Translations under genes and position numbers: made by a program
Origin: Moraxellaceae bacterium
GTDB taxonomy: Bacteria; Pseudomonadota; Gammaproteobacteria; Pseudomonadales; UBA3067
DNA length: 12,178 nucleotides
Reading direction: 5' to 3'
Assembly: GCA_002401525.1 (NCBI GenBank)
Contig: NVTH01000045.1
Location: forward strand, 8,316 to 20,493
Shown: positions 7,461 through 12,178 of the stretch, piece by piece
Position numbering within the stretch: the stretch's first letter is position 1
Layout of the letters: each line of letters starts with the position of its first letter
Notes under the pieces: model-generated
Database searches by the model: none
Told to the model about the DNA's origin: nothing
The model's input: only the letters and a program-made list of their open reading frames with translations

Positions 7461-9479
7461 ATGCAGTATCGTCGCCCAGAAATACTCATAGTGGATGATC
7501 TTGAAGAAAATCGAAAGGTATTATCCGACAACCTGAGTTCGATTGATGCGGATATATATCGAGCTAGCTCGGGCAGCGAAGCGCTTGAATTAGTTGCAAA
7601 ACACGATATCTCCATGGTGATATTGGACACTGAAATGCCGGAAATGAACGGCTTTCAGGTGTTGAATCAATTGTCTTCCAATGAAGAGACGCAGCATATA
7701 CCGGTGATTTTGTTGGTGAGTCAGCTTTCCCACGAAAAGCAGAGGCTGTACGGCAATATTGTTAGTTTAATTGACATAGTCTACAAGCCGATAAATCAGC
7801 AATTATTTATCGCAAAAATAAAAAAATATCTGCAATTACACCAGTATCGCGAGGTCGTTAAACATCGCCATGATGAGAACGAAAAACTCTTAAAAGCGAT
7901 CCATGAAGGCGTGCTGGGGATCGACAGCAAAGGCATTATCCTGTTTGCCAACGCTTCTGCCGGTCGCATGTTGGGAACCAACCCTGCACAGTTGTTGGGA
8001 GTCTATTTAGAAACGTTATTGGAGGAACCGCACCATAAAGCCATTTCAGAATGGAGTGACCATCCGATTCGTAAAGCCTGTTTAGATGGCAACATATTAC
8101 ATGTCAAAAATTCTAGTTTTCGTTGTAAAGATGGTTCCAAATTCAAAGCCTCCTTTGCTGCCGTGCCTGTGAGCGATATGGAGGGTATGGAAATTATTTT
8201 TGCGTTTAAAGAAATTGCAGCCGATAAAAAAGGCGATGAAAAATTATCGGAGCTGGCACATCGCGATCATTTAACCGGTTTGCCGAATCGAGTGCGTTGC
8301 GAAGAAATAATTGAACAGTCCATCGCTAGAGCCAAAGAAAAAAATGAAAGTATGGCGGTGCTGATTTTAGATTTAGATCATTTTAGAAATATTAATGAGA
8401 GCCTGGGCCATGAAATGGGCGACAAGCTGATAAAGGATGTGGTAGAACGATTAAAGTTGGCGGTGAGAGAAACTGATGCCATTGGTCGAATGGGTGGTGA
8501 TCAGTTTCCATTAGTGGTTGACGGAATTAAGCGTCCCGAGGACGCGGCTGGGGTCGCTCATAAAATTCAAGACCAATTGAGTAAGCCGTTTTTGCTAGAA
8601 GGACATGAAATATCGATCAGTGCGAGTATTGGCATTGCAACATTTCCTGCCTGCGGTGATACGGCAGCTGAATTAATTAAAAACGCTGATACTGCTGCCA
8701 GTCGAGGAAAACTCTTTGGTGGCAATAACTATCAGTTTTTTAACGTAGAAATGAACACCTTAAGTATTGATCGATTGGAGTTGGAAAGTCAGCTTCATTA
8801 TGCGATAGATCGTAACGAATTGACTGCGAAAGTACATCGTATGTGTCATTTGGAAACGGATAATTTAGGGGGCTATAAACTGGATGTAGTGTGGAATCAT
8901 AGTAGTAAAGGGGCGATTGAAGGAACTGCCTTTCGTGAGTTAGTGGATTGCACGGGCATGCAGGTTCCGATTGGAAAGTGGTCTTTGAAAACGGGATTTA
9001 GCGAGTTTAAAAAGGGCATTGAATCGGGAACGTTGTCAGAAGATCAAACCTTGATGATCGATTTGGCTGCGGTTCAACTGATGCAAAAGGATTTCGTCAC
9101 CGATGTGCTGGAGGATGTTCAACGTTATAATCTAAGCGCGAAAAAAATTATTTTTCTATTTGAGGAAAATGCGGTTTTAAATCGAACTCACGATTGCCGT
9201 AAAATTATTGAAACATTGCATCAAAAAGGATTTAAAATTGCCATTAATAATTTTGGTTCCGGATTCGCTTCGCTGTCACTGATTCAATCGATACCGGTTG
9301 ATTATATTGTCATCGGCACAGTATTCTCGGAAATGACATCGTCCAATAAAACTCAAGTGATCGTGAAATGTTTGGTGGAAATGGCGCGTCAATTGAATAT
9401 TATAGTGGTTGCCCAGTCGGACATTAACGTCTCTCGCTCATTGTTGAGTGAAGTTGGAATCGATTATTTATTGGAGTAA
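7461..9479 (+). CDS. FimX-like REC-PAS-GGDEF-EAL protein with degenerate catalytic domains
   Basis: The 672-residue protein has a receiver (about 6-125) with complete site residues D12-D13, D56, S87 and K109, a PAS domain (about 140-255), a GGDEF domain (about 265-428) and an EAL-type domain (about 437-672). In the GGDEF domain the active-site motif is G345-G346-D347-Q348-F349, so the metal-binding Glu is Gln. The first metal Asp (D304) and the inhibitory RxxD site (R336-D339) remain. In the EAL domain the EAL motif reads KLD (473-475), the usual DDFG is NNFG (596-599), the Lys and Asp of KID are V617 and G619, and the AEGVE Glu is absent. It should therefore neither make nor cleave c-di-GMP, though it may bind it. 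The domain order and length match FimX, a regulator of type IV pili, but orthology is not shown. The protein stops at GIDYLLE, short of the usual EAL end. ATG 7461 follows AGGA by 9 bases. Confidence 0.87.
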   Translation: MQYRRPEILIVDDLEENRKVLSDNLSSIDADIYRASSGSEALELVAKHDISMVILDTEMPEMNGFQVLNQLSSNEETQHIPVILLVSQLSHEKQRLYGNIVSLIDIVYKPINQQLFIAKIKKYLQLHQYREVVKHRHDENEKLLKAIHEGVLGIDSKGIILFANASAGRMLGTNPAQLLGVYLETLLEEPHHKAISEWSDHPIRKACLDGNILHVKNSSFRCKDGSKFKASFAAVPVSDMEGMEIIFAFKEIAADKKGDEKLSELAHRDHLTGLPNRVRCEEIIEQSIARAKEKNESMAVLILDLDHFRNINESLGHEMGDKLIKDVVERLKLAVRETDAIGRMGGDQFPLVVDGIKRPEDAAGVAHKIQDQLSKPFLLEGHEISISASIGIATFPACGDTAAELIKNADTAASRGKLFGGNNYQFFNVEMNTLSIDRLELESQLHYAIDRNELTAKVHRMCHLETDNLGGYKLDVVWNHSSKGAIEGTAFRELVDCTGMQVPIGKWSLKTGFSEFKKGIESGTLSEDQTLMIDLAAVQLMQKDFVTDVLEDVQRYNLSAKKIIFLFEENAVLNRTHDCRKIIETLHQKGFKIAINNFGSGFASLSLIQSIPVDYIVIGTVFSEMTSSNKTQVIVKCLVEMARQLNIIVVAQSDINVSRSLLSEVGIDYLLE

Positions 9480-9614
9480 AAAAACTTCTGCCTCTTAACT
9501 TTCTAGTAGCACGCTAAAATTCTAGAAATAGTTATTTCCGCTACGCCCGTTATTTACTCTCTCCCCTGTGTCAGGCTTGTTGTCGCCGCAACGCTTCGCC
9601 TCATTATCGTTTCA
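9480..9614 (+). other. Non-coding stretch after the FimX-like gene
   Basis: This is the left part of a 611-base gap with no credible gene. TTTCTAG (9500-9506) and CTAGAAA (9522-9528) can form a 7-bp stem with a 15-base loop but no T-run follows, so a terminator is not supported. Bases from about 9596 already resemble a decayed copy of the repeat unit that starts at 9615. Confidence 0.4.
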
Positions 9615-9709
9615 TCGTCATTACCGCACACCTTCGTCATTGTCGCCCCCCCTCGCTGTTACTGCACACCACAGTCATTACAGCACGCCATCGTCATTAC
9701 CGCACACCA
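9615..9709 (+). repeat. Left tandem array: five degenerate 19-bp units
   Basis: Five head-to-tail 19-base units occupy 9615-9633, 9634-9652, 9653-9671, 9672-9690 and 9691-9709. The best copy is TCGTCATTACCGCACACCA (9691-9709). Unit 1 differs from it only in the last base; units 2 to 4 have several substitutions. The last unit runs directly into CCGTCATTCCCGC, so the palindrome that follows starts like another repeat unit. There are no spacers, so this is not a CRISPR array. Confidence 0.85.
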
Positions 9710-9871
9710 CCGTCATTCCCGCGAAGGCGGGAATCCATATTAATAATGGCCTCATCATTTGAATCTTGGGCATGCCCTTTTTAATTTGTACATAAAGCTG
9801 GCGTGGGTTTGAGTTTATAGTTTTAAAGCCGATGGATTCCCGCCTTCGCGGGAATGACGGTGGTGTGCGGT
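9699..9871. repeat. REPIN-like element: perfect 40-bp inverted repeats around a 93-bp spacer
   Basis: Bases 9699-9738 and 9832-9871 are exact reverse complements over 40 bases. Each arm contains its own 20-base palindrome ATTCCCGCGAAGGCGGGAAT (9715-9734; reverse complement at 9836-9855), an 8-bp stem with a GAAG loop. Two inverted REP-type palindromes separated by a short unique spacer is the arrangement of REPINs. The core also fits the ATTCCC-N8-GGGAAT pattern described for the neisserial dRS3 repeat (from memory). The spacer 9739-9831 is AT-rich and includes the palindrome GGGCATGCCC (9768-9777) followed by five T. Spurious peptides such as VIPAKAGIH and HSREGGNP that come from translating such elements are a known annotation artefact. 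No REP-associated transposase is in the window. Confidence 0.88.
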
Positions 9872-9984
9872 GATGAGGGACGGTGTGCGGTAACAATGGA
9901 CGGTGTGCGGTAACGATGGAAGGGCGGTTACGGTAATAAGGGACGGTGTGTGGTATTGGCGGATGTGATATGCGGTAACGGCGG
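9861..9984 (-). repeat. Right tandem array: degenerate ~20-bp units in inverted orientation
   Basis: Units read on the plus strand are 9861-9880, 9881-9900, 9901-9920, 9921-9943 (23 bases, most diverged), 9944-9963 and a decayed one at about 9964-9984. The second and third, CGGTGTGCGGTAACAATGGA and CGGTGTGCGGTAACGATGGA, differ at one base. They share the core GGTGTGCGGT, the reverse complement of ACCGCACACC in the left array, so the two arrays mirror each other about the central inverted repeat. The repeat length is 20 here and 19 on the left. Confidence 0.8.
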
Positions 9985-10020
9985 GCGGGAGAAGCATTCA
10001 GGCGGTTTGATAGGGTCAGG

Positions 10021-10064
10021 CATCAGAGTATACTGATGGATTTTATTGATCATCAGTATATAAG
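10021..10064 (+). promoter_or_regulatory. Operator-like inverted repeat in the gloA upstream region
   Basis: TATACTGATG (10029-10038) and CATCAGTATA (10051-10060) are perfect reverse complements with a 12-base centre. A third half-site CATCAG (10021-10026) lies to the left. The right arm overlaps TATATAA (10057-10063), the best -10 candidate for gloA, which has no good -35. This layout suits a regulator binding over a weak promoter, but no regulator can be named. The array of short repeats ends about 36 bases upstream. Confidence 0.45.
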
Positions 10065-10078
10065 CTAAAGCAATTTAT

Positions 10079-10085
10079 AAGGAGG
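10079..10085 (+). promoter_or_regulatory. Strong Shine-Dalgarno sequence of gloA
   Basis: AAGGAGG lies 5 bases before the ATG at 10091, a near-complete anti-16S match that fixes the gloA start. Confidence 0.75.
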
Positions 10086-10090
10086 GCTCG

Positions 10091-10480
10091 ATGCGTATTT
10101 TACACACCATGCTTAGAGTGGGGAATTTAGATCAGTCGATTGAATTTTATACCGACGTGTTGGGCATGACTCTGTTGAGAAAAAACGATTATCCCGAGGG
10201 CGAATTTACCTTGGCGTTTGTGGGGTATGGATCAGAGGGGGATTCGTCCGTTATCGAGTTGACCCATAATTGGGGCACTTCAGATTACGATATGGGAAAT
10301 GCTTTTGGCCATATCGCCATTGCAGTGCCCGACGTGTACCAAGCGTGTGAAAAGATTCGAGAAAAAGGCGGGCAAATCGTTCGAGAACCTGGGCCGATGA
10401 AGCATGGCAGTACTATTCTGGCGTTTGTAAAAGACCCCGACGGGTATATGATCGAATTGCTGGGAAGAGCTTCAGAATAG
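10091..10480 (+). CDS. gloA: Lactoylglutathione lyase (glyoxalase I, Ni-type)
   Basis: GloA isomerises the hemithioacetal of methylglyoxal and glutathione to S-lactoylglutathione, the first step of methylglyoxal detoxification, as a cytosolic homodimer of the vicinal-oxygen-chelate fold. The 129-residue length is that of the short bacterial Ni/Co-activated class; the insertions of the longer Zn class are absent. The four metal ligands fall at the same positions as in the E. coli enzyme: H5 (RILHTMLRV), E56 ([10 protein letters not shown]), H74 (AFGHIAIAV) and E122 (GYMIELLGR). [13 protein letters not shown] is the C-terminal family signature. The start is set by AAGGAGG five bases upstream. 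The next gene begins 69 bases downstream on the same strand with its own weak ribosome binding site. An adjacent argG-gloA pair is known in Pseudomonas; here over 5 kb separates them. Confidence 0.97.
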   Translation: MRILHTMLRVGNLDQSIEFYTDVLGMTLLRKNDYPEGEFTLAFVGYGSEGDSSVIELTHNWGTSDYDMGNAFGHIAIAVPDVYQACEKIREKGGQIVREPGPMKHGSTILAFVKDPDGYMIELLGRASE

Positions 10481-10549
10481 TCATTAGAACAAAGTTTACC
10501 AATTCTTCATTAAGGATTTCCTGCTTTACTATTTTGGGAGCGTCACGGA

Positions 10550-11251
10550 ATGGCCTACTATCAATTAGAAAAACGTAACGCGGTGTTTATTCTCACGATG
10601 ATCAACGGCGCTGAGGATAATGCGCTGACGATTGAGGTGGTGCGGGAGTTGAATGATTACCTGGATGAGGTGGAGAATTACCAGGGCAGTGCGGCGTTGG
10701 TGCTGACCAGTAGTGATCCGAAAACTTGGTGCACAGGAATGAACCTGAAATGGTTTGCTCAGCAGAAAGCTGATGTGATGGCGGAATTCGCGCCGTTACT
10801 TGAATCCACCTTAGTGCGCATTGCTTTGCTGAATTTACCCACCATTGCTTGTATTACAGGGAATTGTTATGGCGCCGGGGCTATTATGGCCTGCACCTTT
10901 GATTTTCGCTTAATGCGAGAAGACCGGGGCAGGTTCTGTATTTCTGCGATTAACCAGCGCATGCCAATTTCTCAAACCATGATTGAAGCAGTCAAATTAT
11001 TACCCTCTCCCCATGCTGCTCAGGAGCTAACGTTAACCGGAAGGGCGTATGGCGGGATTGATTGTTTGCCCAGAAATATTGTTGACGCCATATATCCGCA
11101 ACAAATATTGTTGGATAAAGCCATTGAGTTAGGCGAGGAGCTGGCGGAGAAAGATCGTGTTACCTACACGCACTTGAAAAGAGGGTTGCGGAAGAACTTG
11201 GCGTCGTGGGACAAAGCTAAAAAAGGTAATAAGCTAGCAGGCCCTCAATAA
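10550..11251 (+). CDS. Crotonase-family protein (enoyl-CoA hydratase/isomerase-like), catalytic Glu missing
   Basis: The 233-residue protein has the crotonase fold signatures that form the oxyanion hole for CoA thioesters: WCTGMNLKW (60-68) and ACITGNCYGAGAIMA (100-114). The segment LMREDRGRF (121-129) resembles plant-type peroxisomal delta3,delta2-enoyl-CoA isomerases more than bacterial FadB-type hydratases. The position where hydratases and these isomerases carry a catalytic Glu (…PE… or …SE…) reads ISAIN, so A133 stands in for it. The protein is somewhat shorter than the usual ~255-260. It may have another activity (for example thioesterase-like or CoA-ligand binding) or use a different residue; the substrate is unknown. 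ATG 10550 follows GGGAG (10536-10540) by 9 bases. It follows gloA on the same strand and converges with the nitronate monooxygenase-like gene 51 bases away. Confidence 0.83.
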   Translation: MAYYQLEKRNAVFILTMINGAEDNALTIEVVRELNDYLDEVENYQGSAALVLTSSDPKTWCTGMNLKWFAQQKADVMAEFAPLLESTLVRIALLNLPTIACITGNCYGAGAIMACTFDFRLMREDRGRFCISAINQRMPISQTMIEAVKLLPSPHAAQELTLTGRAYGGIDCLPRNIVDAIYPQQILLDKAIELGEELAEKDRVTYTHLKRGLRKNLASWDKAKKGNKLAGPQ

Positions 11252-11302
11252 TAATCTTGACGCTATAATTTCAGAAAATAAACCTGATGCAAGTTGATTC
11301 AA

Positions 11303-12178
11303 TTATTGAATTAAATCCCCCATTCGAACGATATTATCTTCAGCCTCCGACATAATTCGAGCAATAATTTCTTTAGCTGATAGAATTTCATGGATGCCTC
11401 CCGCGCCCTGTCCTGCGGGCATGCAGGCTTTATCTGGATCAATGTCACTGTCCAATCCTGCAAGCAATCCCATCGTCGCGTTCTGCACGCTCACCAACAT
11501 TTGTTGGGGGAACGGTTTCAGGTCTTCAGGTCGTTTGGACCAATCGTCGACGTAGTCATTTCGAATCACACGCATGGGTTTGCCCGAATAGCACCGTGAA
11601 ATGACGGTTTGGTCGCTTTCGGTTTCGAGAATTTGTTGTTTATAAACCAGCGCTGCGTGGGCTTCTTCGGAGGCGATAAAACGAGTGCCTATCCAAGCGC
11701 CCTGTGCTCCGAACGCCAACGATGCGGTGAGCCCTCGGCCGTCAAAAATGGCCCCTGCGGCAATGACAGGCACGTCCACAGCATCGACGATCTGTGGAAT
11801 CAGTGCCATGCCGGCAACTTGTCCTGTGTGTCCGCCGCCTTCCGTGCCTTGAGCAATGACCACGTCGCAGCCGGCGTTGGCGGCATCCACTGCGTGGGCC
11901 ACCTTGCCGCACATGCTCATGACTTTAACGCTGGCTTCGTGGCATTTTTCAATGACACGTCGAGGCACCCCTAAGCCACCGATGAAAGACGTTGCGCCTT
12001 CATCGATGATGACATCAATGGCGGCGTCCACTTGCTCTGGAATTGCCACCAGTAAATCCACCCCAAATGGTTTGTCGGTGATTTCTTTCACCTGGATCAT
12101 TTGTTCTCGTATTTGCTCTGGCGGCACACCTGCCATGCCTAGCGTTCCGTACCCCCCTGCGGCGGAGACCGCCGCACA
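11303..12178 (-). CDS. Nitronate monooxygenase / FabK-like FMN oxidoreductase, 5'-truncated by window edge
   Basis: This is the C-terminal 291 residues of an NMO (2-nitropropane dioxygenase) family TIM-barrel flavoprotein, which oxidises nitronates using FMN; FabK enoyl-ACP reductases and quinone reductases share the fold. The frame stays open to the right edge, and the residues upstream of the first ATG (12136) read AAGGYGTLG, the well-known N-terminal part of the family, so the true start is outside. FMN phosphate-binding and active-site motifs are present: IAQGTEGGGHTGQ, PVIAAGAIFDGRGL and GAQGAWIGTRF. The C-terminal PAGQGAGGIHE is also typical. It converges with the crotonase gene. Only a weak AT-rich dyad (TTCAA/TTGAA, 11299-11310) overlaps the stop, with no clear terminator. 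The substrate cannot be told from sequence. Confidence 0.9.
   Translation of the reverse strand, partial: CAAVSAAGGYGTLGMAGVPPEQIREQMIQVKEITDKPFGVDLLVAIPEQVDAAIDVIIDEGATSFIGGLGVPRRVIEKCHEASVKVMSMCGKVAHAVDAANAGCDVVIAQGTEGGGHTGQVAGMALIPQIVDAVDVPVIAAGAIFDGRGLTASLAFGAQGAWIGTRFIASEEAHAALVYKQQILETESDQTVISRCYSGKPMRVIRNDYVDDWSKRPEDLKPFPQQMLVSVQNATMGLLAGLDSDIDPDKACMPAGQGAGGIHEILSAKEIIARIMSEAEDNIVRMGDLIQ

Noticed and set aside
5213..9479. Complete self-contained two-component phosphorelay
   Set aside because: The hybrid kinase ends in a receiver and needs an Hpt protein to reach the receiver of the next gene; no Hpt domain is present in the window.
9615..9963. CRISPR-like look of the short repeats
   Set aside because: Units are 19-20 bp, directly adjacent with no unique spacers, degenerate and mirrored around a palindrome; no cas gene is near.
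9568..9997. Three overlapping ORFs of 60-72 codons in the repeat region (9568-9762 plus; 9678-9896 and 9815-9997 minus)
   Set aside because: They are translations of the tandem repeats and of the ATTCCCGC palindrome (VIPAKAGIH, SFPRRRES, HSREGGNP peptides), a familiar artefact of this type of element, and have no ribosome sites.
12095..12136. ATG at 12136 as the start of the NMO-like gene
   Set aside because: The frame continues upstream with AAGGYGTLG, a conserved N-terminal part of the family, so the gene simply runs off the window.

Overview
The window looks like chromosome of a gammaproteobacterium, probably a free-living aquatic relative of the Pseudomonas/Cellvibrio/Oceanospirillum groups. 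This rests on protein resemblance and gene order (inference). From memory, the order gloA - argG - motY - pyrC - rnt occurs in Pseudomonas aeruginosa (around PA3524-PA3528). The same genes are present here in the same order and orientation, which gives a conserved frame for judging what has been added.

Layout. Positions 1-470 (minus) hold the 5' part of rnt (RNase T), downstream of pyrC (dihydroorotase, minus, 600-1676). A terminator-like hairpin and a second GC-rich hairpin separate pyrC from an orphan CheY-like response regulator (minus, 1926-2291). A 280-bp divergent region leads to motY (plus, 2572-3465), a periplasmic flagellar stator ring protein, and then argG (plus, 3640-4857) behind a readable sigma70-type promoter.

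Between argG and gloA lies about 5.2 kb that does not belong to the conserved order. It begins with a gene-poor 375-bp stretch containing an 18-codon ORF that overlaps the next start by ATGA. Then come a soluble PAS-type hybrid histidine kinase with one degenerate and one intact receiver (5234-7366) and a REC-PAS-GGDEF-EAL protein (7461-9479). In the latter the GGDEF motif is GGDQF with a preserved RxxD I-site, and the EAL domain has lost essentially all catalytic residues. Its domain order matches FimX, so it is more likely a c-di-GMP reader or scaffold than an enzyme. A 610-bp non-coding stretch follows. Its centre is a perfect 40-bp inverted repeat (REPIN-like, core ATTCCCGCGAAGGCGGGAAT), flanked by tandem short repeats of 19 bp on the left and 20 bp on the right in opposite orientations.

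The last part holds gloA (Ni-type glyoxalase I, 10091-10480) behind an operator-like inverted repeat and a strong Shine-Dalgarno sequence, then a crotonase-family protein lacking the usual catalytic Glu (10550-11251). Convergent to these is a nitronate monooxygenase/FabK-like flavoprotein that runs off the right edge (minus, 11303-12178).

How the parts work together. Most genes are housekeeping: pyrimidine and arginine synthesis, RNA 3' processing, methylglyoxal detoxification. The CheY-like protein, MotY, the hybrid kinase and the FimX-like protein point to control of motility or surface behaviour. No Hpt protein to link the kinase to a partner is in the window. I see no tRNA, rRNA, CRISPR array, transposase or phage gene.
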